From contig DIWJ01000090.1 in the NCBI GenBank assembly GCA_002428445.1, forward strand, positions 1 through 45,237: 45,237 nt of DNA, given 5' to 3'. Both the position numbers and the translations under genes were made by a program. The first letter of the stretch is position 1. The number at the start of each line of letters is the position of its first letter. This DNA comes from Syntrophaceae bacterium UBA6109 (GTDB taxonomy: Bacteria > Desulfobacterota > Syntrophia > Syntrophales > UBA6109). Of this stretch, positions 1 through 8,862 are shown piece after piece. The notes under the pieces were generated by a model. It did not search any database, had not been told where the DNA came from, and worked only from the letters and a program-made list of their open reading frames with translations.

Positions 1-22
1 TCGAATCCTCCCGCCCCAGCCA
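1..22 (+). tRNA. tRNA-Gln, 3' end only (cut by window edge)
   Basis: The first bases contain a T-loop TTCGAAT-like segment (TCGAAT visible), a T-stem half CCTCC, the acceptor half CGCCCCA, discriminator G and an encoded CCA. The acceptor half pairs with TGGGGCG, the usual 5' start of bacterial tRNA-Gln. A tRNA-Gln just upstream of prs is a common deltaproteobacterial arrangement. The anticodon lies outside the window, so the identity is inferred from the acceptor stem and the neighbour. Confidence 0.75.
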
Positions 23-54
23 GCAATTTTTCCTTACGATCCGGTAGGACAGCC

Positions 55-999
55 ATGCTCGAAAGAATAAGGATATTCAGCGGGAATTCCAACGTCGCTC
101 TGGCGCAGAAAATCTGCCGGAATCTGGGCGTGCCGCTTGGCGAGGCCAATGTCACGACCTTCAGCGACGGGGAGACGCGCGTCGAAATCAACGAAAACGT
201 CCGCGGCATGGATGTCTTCATCATTCAGTCCACGTGCCCGCCCGTCAACCTCTCCGTGATGGAGCTGTTGATCATGATCGACGCAATGAAACGGGCATCC
301 GCCGACCGGATCACGGCCGTCATCCCCTACTACGGTTACGCACGGCAGGACCGCAAGGTGGCGCCCCGGGCGCCCATCTCCGCCAAACTCGTCGCCGATC
401 TGATCACCACCGCCGGGGCAAACCGTGTGCTTTCCATGGATCTGCACGCTGGACAGATTCAGGGATTTTTCAACATCCCCGTCGACAACCTCTACGCGAC
501 GCCGATTCTGCTCGACTACATCAAGAACAACTACCAGGGGGGCAACCTGGTCATCGTCTCACCGGATACGGGAGGCGTGGAAAGGGCCAGGGCTTTCGGC
601 AAACGGCTGGGGGCCACGCTGGCCATCATCGACAAGCGGCGCGAAGGGCCGAATGAGGCCCAGGTCATGAACATCATCGGCAACATCAAGGGGAAACGAG
701 TCATCCTGCTGGACGACATGATCGACACGGCCGGAACCGTGGTGCAGGCCGCGACGGCCCTTCGGGAGGAAGGCGCCCTGGAGGTCTCCGTCTGCGCCAC
801 CCACGCCGTTCTGTCCGGTCCGGCCATCGAACGGATCGAAGCCTCCCCCATTCAGGAACTCGTCGTGACGGACACGATCCCCCTGCACGATGCCGCCAAG
901 GCATGTTCGCGCATCAAGATCCTGTCCGTAGCCGGGCTGCTGAGCGAGGCCGTCCGGAGGATTTATTACAACGATTCAATCAGCTCACTATTCATTTAG
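55..999 (+). CDS. prs: Ribose-phosphate pyrophosphokinase (PRPP synthetase)
   Basis: It transfers pyrophosphate from ATP to ribose 5-phosphate, giving PRPP for purine, pyrimidine, His, Trp and NAD synthesis in the cytosol. The 314-residue length is normal for class I enzymes. Visible landmarks are the N-terminal IRIFSGNSN, the flexible-loop segment [17 protein letters not shown] (about residues 98-114), the metal/ATP-site [13 protein letters not shown] (about 127-139) and the PRPP-binding loop [12 protein letters not shown] (about 217-228). The ATG lies about 30 bases after the tRNA-Gln end, so the two may share a transcript. The rplY gene follows after 14 bases and is probably co-transcribed. 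No unusual feature was seen. Confidence 0.97.
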   Translation: MLERIRIFSGNSNVALAQKICRNLGVPLGEANVTTFSDGETRVEINENVRGMDVFIIQSTCPPVNLSVMELLIMIDAMKRASADRITAVIPYYGYARQDRKVAPRAPISAKLVADLITTAGANRVLSMDLHAGQIQGFFNIPVDNLYATPILLDYIKNNYQGGNLVIVSPDTGGVERARAFGKRLGATLAIIDKRREGPNEAQVMNIIGNIKGKRVILLDDMIDTAGTVVQAATALREEGALEVSVCATHAVLSGPAIERIEASPIQELVVTDTIPLHDAAKACSRIKILSVAGLLSEAVRRIYYNDSISSLFI

Positions 1000-1013
1000 T
1001 TTAGGAGGGTTTC

Positions 1014-1676
1014 ATGAAAACGGTTGACCTGACTGCATACACACGGGAGGATACCGGCAAGGGACCGGCAAGACGCAGGCGCGCCGGCGGTTTTGTCCCG
1101 GCTGTATTTTACGGACCCAAGAAGGAGACACGCCCGCTGTCGGTTCCCAAGGATGAAATGGTCAAGCTCCTCAAGAGAAGAGGAGAAAACCTCTTCATCA
1201 AACTGGTCATCGACGACAAGGGGCAGAAACACGAAGCCCTGTCGATCATCAAGGAATACCAGATCGAACCGCTCGGCGGAAAGATCCAGCACGTGGATTT
1301 CTACGAAGTGACAATGGACAAGAAGCTCGTCTTCGAGGTTCCCCTCCACTTCATGGGAAAACCCGTCGGAGTGGACATGGGCGGCGATCTGCAGCACAGC
1401 AAGCGGGAGTTGAAGGTGCTCTGTCTGCCCGCCGACCTGCCCGATTTCTTCGAGGTGGACGTGAGTGCCCTGAAGATCGGGGAATCCTTCAAGATCCGCG
1501 ATATAGCGGTCGGTGAAAACATCACCGTCGTGGATCACCTGGACGCGGCGGTCGCATCCGTGACGGTTCCGAAGGCCGTGAAGGAAGAAGCGAAGGTCGA
1601 AGGCGAAGAGGCGGCGGCTGAAGGCGAAGCGGCCGAAGGCGCCGGAGAAGAAGCTGCCAAGGAAGAGAAGGCCTGA
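1014..1676 (+). CDS. rplY: 50S ribosomal protein L25, general stress (Ctc) form
   Basis: This protein binds 5S rRNA in the large ribosomal subunit. At 220 residues it is the long two-domain Ctc form: an N-terminal L25 domain (about 1-95, starting with TAYTREDTGKGPARRRRAGG) and a C-terminal TL5-like beta domain (about 100-190). It ends in a low-complexity tail rich in Glu, Ala and Gly (about 186-220), common in this form and probably disordered. A strong ribosome-binding site (AGGAGG) lies just before the ATG. It sits between prs and pth, the usual order in this lineage, so a shared operon is likely. Confidence 0.95.
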   Translation: MKTVDLTAYTREDTGKGPARRRRAGGFVPAVFYGPKKETRPLSVPKDEMVKLLKRRGENLFIKLVIDDKGQKHEALSIIKEYQIEPLGGKIQHVDFYEVTMDKKLVFEVPLHFMGKPVGVDMGGDLQHSKRELKVLCLPADLPDFFEVDVSALKIGESFKIRDIAVGENITVVDHLDAAVASVTVPKAVKEEAKVEGEEAAAEGEAAEGAGEEAAKEEKA

Positions 1677-1754
1677 CTTTCGGGCCGGCTCCCCTGCGGG
1701 AAGAAGACCTCTCCTCATTCACCATGAGCCGACGGCCCGTGCGAGAGGATGCAT

Positions 1755-2345
1755 GTGAAGTTGATCGTAGGACTGGGCAATCCCGGACCGCGTTACCGGT
1801 TTTCCCGGCACAACGCCGGATTCCTTGTTTTGGATCAGTTGGCCCAGAAGCACGACATGGCTCTTTCCCAGCGGCTTTTCGAGGCGCTGATCGGCAGGGG
1901 GAGGATTGCGGGCGAATCCGTGATCGCCGTTGCGCCGCATACGTTCATGAACCTGAGCGGCTTCGCGGTGAGAAGGATTCTTGATTTTTACCGGATCGAG
2001 GTCGCCGACCTGATCGTCATACATGATGATATGGATCTTCCGTTCGGGACGATCCGCCTGAAGGAAGGAGGGGGGCACGGGGGGCACAAAGGTTTGATAT
2101 CCGTCATCGAACAGCTTGGAAATCCGGGTTTCCTGCGGGTCCGCATCGGCATCGGAAAACCGGTCATGCGTGAGATGGTCGAGTCATACGTATTATCCCC
2201 CTTTTCTGAAGAGGAGATGCAAACGGTTCCGGACATCGCGGCTACCGCCTGCGATGTCGTGACGGACATCGTTTCATCCGGCGTTCAGGCGGCCATCGTC
2301 AAATATCACGGCAAGACCATCAATAACTTTCAGAAGGAGGGTTAA
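1755..2345 (+). CDS. pth: Peptidyl-tRNA hydrolase
   Basis: Pth releases tRNA from peptidyl-tRNAs that drop off the ribosome. The N-terminus KLIVGLGNPG, the motif RHNAGF with the catalytic His, and IHDDMDLPFG / GGHGGHKG in the middle are the family signatures, and the length of about 196 residues is standard. An ATG exists at 1749 but would put GAGAGG directly against the start codon. The in-frame GTG at 1755 leaves six bases after that ribosome-binding site and gives the usual N-terminus, so I prefer GTG. It follows rplY and is followed almost immediately by hppA. Confidence 0.95.
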   Translation: MKLIVGLGNPGPRYRFSRHNAGFLVLDQLAQKHDMALSQRLFEALIGRGRIAGESVIAVAPHTFMNLSGFAVRRILDFYRIEVADLIVIHDDMDLPFGTIRLKEGGGHGGHKGLISVIEQLGNPGFLRVRIGIGKPVMREMVESYVLSPFSEEEMQTVPDIAATACDVVTDIVSSGVQAAIVKYHGKTINNFQKEG

Positions 2346-2348
2346 GTG

Positions 2349-4790
2349 ATGTGCATCGGCAAGCGCAGTTTGTGGTCTTCTCTATTAGCGATCTGCATCG
2401 TCCTGTTTCTTACGGCCCCGATGGCTTTCGCGGGTGAAGCGGATATCAAGCTACCCGATCTGAGCCAGGTCAGTTTCATGGGCGGTTCGCTGGGTGGCCT
2501 CACCATCCTGAATCTCGGCCTCGTCATCTGCCTGATCGGGATGATCTTCGGCTGGATGCAGTACATCCAGACGAAGAATCTGCCCTCGCATCAGGCCATG
2601 CTGGACGTCTCCAACACGATCTGGGAGACCTGCAAGACCTACCTGTTTCAGCAGGGCAAATTCCTCGCCGGTCTCTGGGTCCTGATCGCCATCTGTATCG
2701 TCTATTATTTCGTCGGCCTGCAGGGCAACACCGTCGGCGCGGCCGCGATGATTCTTTTCTGCTCCATCATGGGAATCCTCGGATCCTACGGCGTCGCCTG
2801 GTTTGGCATCCGGATCAACACGGTGGCCAACTCCCGTGCGGCCTTCGCCTCCCTGAGCGGAAATCCCCTCAGCATGGTGAACATCTGCCTCCGTTCCGGC
2901 ATGAGCGTCGGGCTCCTGCTGGTCAGCATCGAACTGTTCTTCATGATCCTCATCCTCGCCTACATCCCGAAGGACCTCGCCGGCCCCTGCTTCATCGGTT
3001 TTGCCATCGGTGAGTCCCTCGGAGCGAGCGCGCTGCGTATCTGCGGCGGCATCTTCACCAAGATCGCGGACATCGGCTCCGATCTGATGAAGATCATCTT
3101 CCATCTGCCCGAAGACGATCCGAAGAACCCGGGCGTCATCGCGGACTGCACCGGCGACAACGCCGGCGACAGCGTCGGCCCGACGGCGGACGGCTTCGAG
3201 ACCTACGGCGTCACGGGCGTCGCCCTGATCGCCTTCCTGGCACTGGCGATGGCCACCAACCCGGCGATGTGCGGCAAGCTGATCGTCTGGATCTTCGCCA
3301 TGCGTATTTTGATGATCCTCACCTCGCTGGCCTCCTACTTCGTCAACGACGCGGCGAGCAAGTCCCTCTTCACCGGCCATAAGGAGTTCAACTTCGAGCA
3401 TCCCCTGACGAACCTGGTCTGGATCACCTCGATCGTGTCCATCATCGTCACATTCCTGGCCAGTTATTTCCTGCTCGGCGATCTGGCACCCGTCGCCGAT
3501 TCGATCTCCACGTGGCTTGCGCTTTCGATCATCATCAGCTGCGGGACGATTGCCGGGGCGCTGATCCCCGAATTCACAAAGGTCTTCACGAGCACCAGTT
3601 CGCGCCACTGCGAGGAGGTCGTCAACGCCTCCCGCCAGGGCGGTCCATCTCTGAATATCCTCTCGGGTCTGGTCGCCGGAAACTTCTCCGCCTTCTGGGA
3701 GGGACTCACGATCCTGGTCCTGATGTTCATTGCGTACCTGGTTTCCCAGAGCGCCTCGATCACGAGCCTGATGCCCAAGGAGTTCGTCTTTGCGGCCCCG
3801 GTCTTCGCCTTCGGTCTGGTTGCCTTCGGTTTCCTCGGGATGGGGCCGGTAACGATCGCCGTCGACAGCTTCGGCCCGGTTTCCGACAACGCCCAGTCCA
3901 TCTATGAGCTTTCGATGATCGAGAGCCGGCCCGACGCCAAAGAGGTGGTCAAGAAGCACTTCGGCGTGGAGACGGATTTCGAGAAGGCCAAACATTATCT
4001 CGAATCGGCCGACGGCGCCGGCAACACCTTCAAGGCAACGGCCAAGCCGGTTCTCATCGGTACGGCCGTCGTCGGCGCGACGACCATGGTCTTCGGCATC
4101 ATCATCCTGCTGGAGCACATGTTCGGAAACGTCGTCGCCAAGCTGAGTCTTGTCCAGCCTGAGATCATCCTCGGTCTCCTCATGGGCGGCTGCGTGATCT
4201 ACTGGTTCACCGGTGCGTCGATCCAGGCAGTCGTCACAGGTTCCTATCGCGCCGTCGTCTACATCAAGGAACACATCAACTTGGACAAGAAGGAAGCCTC
4301 CATCGAGGACAGTAAAGAGGTTGTCAAGATCTGCACGATCTACGCCCAGAAAGGGATGATCAACATCTTCGTCGTCATCTTCTTCATGGCGCTGGCCCTC
4401 GCCTTCTTCAACGCCTACTTCTTCATCGGCTATCTGATCGGTATCGCCTTCTTCGGCCTCTTCCAGGCTATCTTCATGGCGAACGCCGGCGGCTGCTGGG
4501 ACAACGGCAAGAAGATCGTCGAGGTGGATCTCAAGCAGAAGAACACCCCGCTGCATGAGGCCACCGTCGTCGGCGACACCGTCGGCGATCCCTTCAAGGA
4601 TACCTCTTCGGTCTCCCTGAACCCGGTCATCAAGTTCACGACCCTCTTCGGCCTTCTGGCCGTCGAAATCGCCGTGACGATGCAGAGCGTCGGTTTGAAG
4701 CTCGGCCTGGCGTCGCTGTTCTTCCTGATCGCGCTGGTCTTTGTCTACCGGTCTTTCTACGGGATGAGGATCATCGGCGAGAAGCTCTAA
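2349..4790 (+). CDS. hppA: Membrane-bound proton-translocating pyrophosphatase, divergent
   Basis: This integral membrane ion pump couples PPi hydrolysis to ion export. Family motifs are present: GGIFTKIADIG, PEDDPKNPGVIAD, GDNAGDSVGPTADGFETYGV in the N-terminal half and GGCWDNGKK plus VVGDTVGDPFKDTSS near the C-terminus. At about 813 residues it is longer than the common 650-720, owing to an N-terminal extension that begins with a signal-like hydrophobic segment ending AMAFA, and to extra loops. The segment after IADIGSDL lacks the usual VGKVE, and the position before the A-A motif is Lys (GNTFKATAK), which in characterised enzymes goes with K+ independence. A GTG at 2346 precedes the ATG at 2349; AAGGAGG at 2334-2340 fits the ATG better. 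Proton specificity is an inference. Confidence 0.9.
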   Translation: MCIGKRSLWSSLLAICIVLFLTAPMAFAGEADIKLPDLSQVSFMGGSLGGLTILNLGLVICLIGMIFGWMQYIQTKNLPSHQAMLDVSNTIWETCKTYLFQQGKFLAGLWVLIAICIVYYFVGLQGNTVGAAAMILFCSIMGILGSYGVAWFGIRINTVANSRAAFASLSGNPLSMVNICLRSGMSVGLLLVSIELFFMILILAYIPKDLAGPCFIGFAIGESLGASALRICGGIFTKIADIGSDLMKIIFHLPEDDPKNPGVIADCTGDNAGDSVGPTADGFETYGVTGVALIAFLALAMATNPAMCGKLIVWIFAMRILMILTSLASYFVNDAASKSLFTGHKEFNFEHPLTNLVWITSIVSIIVTFLASYFLLGDLAPVADSISTWLALSIIISCGTIAGALIPEFTKVFTSTSSRHCEEVVNASRQGGPSLNILSGLVAGNFSAFWEGLTILVLMFIAYLVSQSASITSLMPKEFVFAAPVFAFGLVAFGFLGMGPVTIAVDSFGPVSDNAQSIYELSMIESRPDAKEVVKKHFGVETDFEKAKHYLESADGAGNTFKATAKPVLIGTAVVGATTMVFGIIILLEHMFGNVVAKLSLVQPEIILGLLMGGCVIYWFTGASIQAVVTGSYRAVVYIKEHINLDKKEASIEDSKEVVKICTIYAQKGMINIFVVIFFMALALAFFNAYFFIGYLIGIAFFGLFQAIFMANAGGCWDNGKKIVEVDLKQKNTPLHEATVVGDTVGDPFKDTSSVSLNPVIKFTTLFGLLAVEIAVTMQSVGLKLGLASLFFLIALVFVYRSFYGMRIIGEKL

Positions 4791-4817
4791 AGCGACCGTT
4801 CCAGCCGCGAGGTACCA

Positions 4818-4852
4818 GAGGCGCCCCGGTTCTTTTCCGGGGCGCCTTTTTT
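4818..4852 (+). terminator. Intrinsic terminator after hppA
   Basis: An 11-bp perfect stem (AGGCGCCCCGG at 4819-4829 with CCGGGGCGCCT at 4837-4847) with a 7-nt loop is followed by six T residues (4847-4852). It lies 28 bases after the hppA stop and separates this operon from ychF. Confidence 0.93.
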
Positions 4853-4890
4853 ACATCCACGAGCGCTCGCATCCGCATCCACGATCGCGC

Positions 4891-4919
4891 TTGACAGCCG
4901 CCGCCAAAGCCTTTAGCCT
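4891..4919 (+). promoter_or_regulatory. Candidate sigma70 promoter of ychF
   Basis: TTGACA at 4891-4896, a 17-base spacer and TAGCCT at 4914-4919 lie between the hppA terminator and ychF. The -35 is a perfect match; the -10 is weak. Its place directly after a terminator supports it. Confidence 0.55.
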
Positions 4920-4957
4920 GCTTCGTCAAGCCCCATCGGCATCGAGGATTCCACGTC

Positions 4958-6052
4958 ATGGGTTTCCGCTGCGGCATCATCGGCCTTCCCAATGTCGGCA
5001 AGTCGACCATTTTTAATGCATTATCCGCTGCCGGTGCGGAAGTCGCCAACTACCCTTTCTGCACGATCGACCCGAATATCGGGATTGTCCCCGTCCCCGA
5101 TCCACGCCTGGACAAGATCGCCGAGATTCTGCATCCCCCCAAGGTCACCCGCACGACGCTTGAATTTGTCGACATCGCCGGTCTCGTCAGGGGTGCGAGC
5201 CGCGGCGAGGGTCTGGGAAACAAGTTTCTCGGCCACATCCGCGATGTGGACGCCGTGGTTCACGTCGTGCGCTGCTTCGACAATCCCGATGTCGTCTCCC
5301 TCGACGGGACCGTCGATCCCCGCCGCGATATCGAAATCGTCAATACGGAGCTTCTCCTGGCGGACCTGCAGACCGTCGAGGACCGGATGGAAAAGACGGA
5401 GAAGCTGGTCAAGACCGGAGACAAATCCATCCGTCACCAGGTGGACATTCTTCGGGAGATCCTGGCGGCCCTGGGCAGAGGTACGCCGGCGCGGCGTCTC
5501 TCCTTCGGCAGCGACCAGGAGGAGTTCCGGAAAAACCTCCGTCTCCTGACGGACAAGCAGGTCCTGTACGTCGCCAACGTCAATGAATCCGTGCTGAAGA
5601 ATCCATCGCATCTCGTCGGCGATCTGGAAGAGGCAGCCCGCAACGAAGACGCCCGGAGCATTGTCCTGTGCGGAGACATCGAAGCGGACATCGCCGGTCT
5701 CTCCGAAGAGGAGCGACGGTATTACCTCGCAGAGCTCGGCTTCCGGGAATCGGGTCTCGAAAAACTGGTCCGCGCCGGGTACGAAATGCTGGGGCTGATA
5801 ACCTTTTACACCACCGTGGGCCACGAATTGCGCGCCTGGACCGTCCCGAAGGATACGGCGGCGCCCGTCGCCGCCGGCCGCATCCATACCGACATGCAGA
5901 GGGGGTTCATACGCGCCGAGATTCTGCGATTCGATGATTTTGTCGCCTGCGGCGGCACCGCAAGAGCGAAGGAAAGGGGCCGGCTTCGTTCGGAAGGGAA
6001 AGAGTACCTGATCTCCGATGGAGATATCGTGCATTTCCGCTTCAACGTCTGA
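4958..6052 (+). CDS. ychF: Redox-regulated ATPase/GTPase YchF (Obg family)
   Basis: YchF is a universally conserved Obg-like P-loop ATPase that binds ribosomes and takes part in stress responses. The 364-residue protein has the G1 loop [14 protein letters not shown] (about 8-21), the switch segment [22 protein letters not shown] (about 69-90), a coiled-coil insertion and a C-terminal TGS domain (about 278-364, [16 protein letters not shown]). GAGG sits ten bases before the ATG. It has its own likely promoter. In many relatives it is next to pth; here hppA and a terminator lie between. No terminator with a U-run was seen directly behind it on this strand. Confidence 0.96.
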   Translation: MGFRCGIIGLPNVGKSTIFNALSAAGAEVANYPFCTIDPNIGIVPVPDPRLDKIAEILHPPKVTRTTLEFVDIAGLVRGASRGEGLGNKFLGHIRDVDAVVHVVRCFDNPDVVSLDGTVDPRRDIEIVNTELLLADLQTVEDRMEKTEKLVKTGDKSIRHQVDILREILAALGRGTPARRLSFGSDQEEFRKNLRLLTDKQVLYVANVNESVLKNPSHLVGDLEEAARNEDARSIVLCGDIEADIAGLSEEERRYYLAELGFRESGLEKLVRAGYEMLGLITFYTTVGHELRAWTVPKDTAAPVAAGRIHTDMQRGFIRAEILRFDDFVACGGTARAKERGRLRSEGKEYLISDGDIVHFRFNV

Positions 6053-6144
6053 AACAATCCGCAGGATACCTTCATCAGAAGAGACGCGAGAACAGGATCG
6101 ACCGATATCCGGTCGCATTCCTTTCAGAAACTCCCGCGGAAGGC

Positions 6145-6190
6145 AAAAAAATAGCGGACGGAAAAGGAGGAAGCCTGAAACCGTCCGCTA
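6145..6190 (-). terminator. Intrinsic terminator of the gerM-like/fusA/sigma54-activator transcript
   Basis: On the minus strand a 10-bp stem (6181-6190 with 6152-6161) with a 19-nt loop is followed directly by seven U (A residues 6145-6151 on the plus strand). It is the first such signal after the stop of the gene at 6682 and is also hairpin A of the candidate RNA. Confidence 0.7.
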
Positions 6191-6293
6191 CTTATGAGAA
6201 CTGAAAGGACCTTGGCGATATCCCTTTCAGATTGTCCTTAGGGGGGGATCGGTGGGTGGGAAAGGAGGAAGCCTAAAGAAACCACCCACCGAT
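6145..6293 (-). ncRNA. Candidate small RNA / 3' UTR with twin anti-Shine-Dalgarno loops
   Basis: Two perfect hairpins share their loop. Stem B pairs 6248-6259 with 6282-6293 (12 bp); stem A pairs 6152-6161 with 6181-6190 (10 bp). The stems differ in sequence, but both loops carry, on the minus strand, AGGCTTCCTCCTTT. CCTCCTTT is the anti-Shine-Dalgarno sequence. A third hairpin (CTGAAAGG 6201-6208 with CCTTTCAG at about 6223-6230) lies between. Read on the minus strand, hairpin A is followed by seven U, so the RNA would end there. Different stems with a preserved loop suggest selection on RNA structure. The 5' end is unknown; it may be a separate small RNA or processed from the 3' UTR of the operon that ends at 6682. 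Confidence 0.55.
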
Positions 6294-6299
6294 TATGAA

Positions 6300-6681
6300 A
6301 ACTTTTTTATCTTCCGATAACAACCTCCAGAGTGTTTCTCACATACCGAAGTTGTCTGACCTTTTCTCTTCACCAAACCTTGTCAATCGTCGTTCGGTTC
6401 TGACTGTTGAATAGCAATGTCGATGCCATTCGCAAAAACTCGCCCCTATTTTGACAAATAAATTACATATTTTATTAGTTAATAATATCTATATGTTATA
6501 TCACCATTCGCGGTAGCGAGACCGCAAAACCGGCTCGATCATTCTCGCTGAAAACGCATGAAAAAGGGTGATTCGTGCGCTATTCGCACTGGGAAGGTGG
6601 AAAAACGCCGTTAACGCATGACAGCAAAGCGCTGACGGATTTGTGCGGTCTTCGAACGGCGTGCGCATTGTGAACGTGATT
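6300..6681. other. Gene-free, partly A/T-rich stretch between convergent genes
   Basis: No convincing gene is seen. The part at about 6450-6500 is strikingly A/T-rich compared with its surroundings and contains TTGACA at 6451-6456 with TATTAG 16 bases on (plus strand), a possible promoter with no recognisable gene behind it. On the minus strand the same A/T-rich patch could hold the promoter of the candidate RNA at 6145-6293, but no good -35/-10 pair could be picked. A short hairpin GTGCG-CTATT-CGCAC lies near 6567. Confidence 0.3.
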
Positions 6682-8823
6682 TCAGGCCGGTCGTCCGTTG
6701 AGTTTCTTTTGTTCCCGAATGAGGCGGAATCTGGATATCCCCAATAACTTTGCAGCCTTTGTCTTATTCCCCCCGCTCCGGTCGAGAGCATTCTTCAGGA
6801 TCTTCTCCTTGATGTCGCTGCTGATCTTTTCCGTGAGTATCTTGAAGTCCATTCCCTCGCCGATCGACTGAAGATGAAGGTCATAGGTCTTCTGCGTTCC
6901 ATTCCAGAAGGCCCCGGAACGAAGTTCCATCGGCAGATCGCTGGGCGTGATCGTCATATCCACATGCTGGAGGATCATGACGCGTTCGATGACGTTCCGC
7001 AGTTCGCGGACATTGCCCGGCCAGGAATAACTCTCCAGAATCTTGATCGCTTCTTCATCGAAACCCGTCACCTTCTTGCCTGTCTTGCGGTTGAATTCCT
7101 CCACATAATGCATGGCCAGCATCTGGATATCTTCCCGACGGTCGCGCAGCGGCGGGAGCTGGATGGGCACGACGCTGATCCGGTAGAACAGGTCCTCCCG
7201 AAACTTGTTTTCTGCAACCATCCGATTCATCTCGCGATTGGTGGCAAAGACAAACCGCACGTCGATGGGAATATGCTCCGTGCCGCCGAGCCTGCGGATG
7301 TAGCCGTCCTCCAGGACGCGGAGGAACTTCGCCTGCAGGGGAAAGCTCATGTCGCCGACCTCATCCAGGAACATCGTACCGCCGCTTGCAGCCTCGAGAA
7401 GCCCGATTTTGCGCTTCTTCGCGTCCGTAAAGGCGCCCGCTTCGTAGCCGAACAGCTCGCTCTCCAGGAGCGTCCCCGGTATCGCCGCGCAATTGACATC
7501 GATAAAGGGCTTGGCGCGGCGGCTGCTGTGGCGGTGGATCGCCCTTGCGGTGAGTTCCTTTCCGGTACCGCTTTCCCCCTGGATCAACACGTTTGTGTTG
7601 TGCGTCGCCACATCCTGAATGACCTGAAAGACTTCCTGCATCTTCTTCGATGTTCCCAGGATGTTGTGAAAACCGAGGAGGATGCTTTCCCGCTCCTTGA
7701 GCTTCTCGACTTCTGATTTGAGCGTTTCGGCCTCCCGGTGGAGCATCGCGTGCATGATGTTGTTGTCATAGGTAATCGTCGCGTTCTTCACCAGGATGTC
7801 AAGCATATGAACTTGATCGGGAGAATATGTCCCCTTTTTTTTCGATAGATAGAGCGCTCCCCTGAACCTATCCTTTAAAATAATCGGAAGCGCCATCTCT
7901 GCGGGATAGCCATTAAAAAGGGGGGACGCAACGCCCGTCGAATCTTCCGGCCTGCGGATCACGATGTCGTTCGCATCCATCGCTTTCGTGATGATGCTGC
8001 CCTGAATCCTTTTTTCGTAATCCTCAATATCGTCGGAGATGCTGTTCCGGCCGTCATGGAGGAAAGTCCTGTCCTTCTTCAGATCGCGGAAATAGATGAG
8101 TGCCCGGTCCGTATCGGCGATCTTCATGGCGCTCTGGACAAGGTGGGTGTGGATGCAGTTGTCGATCCGCCGCATGAGGTTCATCTGCGAAACCGCATCC
8201 TGGAGGATGATGAGATCACGGATCTTCGCCGAATTCGATTCGAAGAGCTTCGCATTCTGGATCACGATGCTCATCTGGTCTGCGAAGGCCAGGAAAAGAC
8301 TGATCTCCTCCGGAAAAAACGTGGTCGCCTTCCGGCTCCAGACCGTGACGGTGCCGATGATATCGTTGCCGCTCTTCAGCGGGGCGCAGAAGATGGCGCC
8401 TTCGCCGTAGATCTTCGTCAGCATGCGGTCGGTTTCCGTAATCCGCGGGTCCCGCGAGGCGTCTTCAATCGCGATCGGGGCTCCGCTCTTGGCCACCTTG
8501 ACGCCGATCGAGTCGTGCTGGCGGATATCCAGGGCGATGTTGAAGGCCCGTTCCGCTTCTTCCTTGGTGTAGTTCTTGACGACCCGGGTTTCAAGATACC
8601 GTTTCGAGTCCTCAAAGAGGCGGACGATGCCGCGGTCAAAACCGATGGTGTCGACGACTTCGTCGAGGGTTCGTTTGAGAATTTCGTCCAGCTTCGAGGG
8701 CGCCGTGAGAAGCGCGCTGATCCGGAAGAGACTCTGCAGAAGCTTGTCTTTGTCCAGCAGCGGTGCGGAAGGTTTTCTTGCCGGCAGCAGCGCTCCGCCG
8801 CTGTCCCTGTTTTTCCGATCCAT
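6682..8823 (-). CDS. Sigma54-dependent transcriptional activator with GAF domains
   Basis: A bacterial enhancer-binding protein of 713 residues. Two GAF-type sensory regions (about 30-190 and 200-365) and a short helical linker precede an AAA+ domain (about 385-620) with Walker A GESGTGKE, Walker B GGTMFLDEVGDM and the arginine-finger region FREDLFYRISVVPIQLPPLRDRREDI. The sigma54-contact loop reads GAFTDA instead of GAFTGA, a variant found in other members. A Fis-type helix-turn-helix ends the protein (NKTKAAKLLGISRFRLI). The ligand is unknown. The gene is the third of a minus-strand run (GerMN gene, EF-G, activator) with gaps of 12 and 39 bases. Its targets cannot be told from the sequence. 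Confidence 0.92.
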   Translation of the reverse strand: MDRKNRDSGGALLPARKPSAPLLDKDKLLQSLFRISALLTAPSKLDEILKRTLDEVVDTIGFDRGIVRLFEDSKRYLETRVVKNYTKEEAERAFNIALDIRQHDSIGVKVAKSGAPIAIEDASRDPRITETDRMLTKIYGEGAIFCAPLKSGNDIIGTVTVWSRKATTFFPEEISLFLAFADQMSIVIQNAKLFESNSAKIRDLIILQDAVSQMNLMRRIDNCIHTHLVQSAMKIADTDRALIYFRDLKKDRTFLHDGRNSISDDIEDYEKRIQGSIITKAMDANDIVIRRPEDSTGVASPLFNGYPAEMALPIILKDRFRGALYLSKKKGTYSPDQVHMLDILVKNATITYDNNIMHAMLHREAETLKSEVEKLKERESILLGFHNILGTSKKMQEVFQVIQDVATHNTNVLIQGESGTGKELTARAIHRHSSRRAKPFIDVNCAAIPGTLLESELFGYEAGAFTDAKKRKIGLLEAASGGTMFLDEVGDMSFPLQAKFLRVLEDGYIRRLGGTEHIPIDVRFVFATNREMNRMVAENKFREDLFYRISVVPIQLPPLRDRREDIQMLAMHYVEEFNRKTGKKVTGFDEEAIKILESYSWPGNVRELRNVIERVMILQHVDMTITPSDLPMELRSGAFWNGTQKTYDLHLQSIGEGMDFKILTEKISSDIKEKILKNALDRSGGNKTKAAKLLGISRFRLIREQKKLNGRPA

Positions 8824-8862
8824 CGTATTCCCGAGACCTTCTGTAGAAGCTTGCGGCCCTTT

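Noticed and set aside
2451..4556. A 701-codon minus-strand frame opposite hppA
   Set aside because: Antisense shadow, extremely acidic and without any domain; hppA is clear on the other strand.
6375..6400. TTGACA on the minus strand upstream of the candidate RNA
   Set aside because: No acceptable -10 element at 16-18 bases; not called a promoter.
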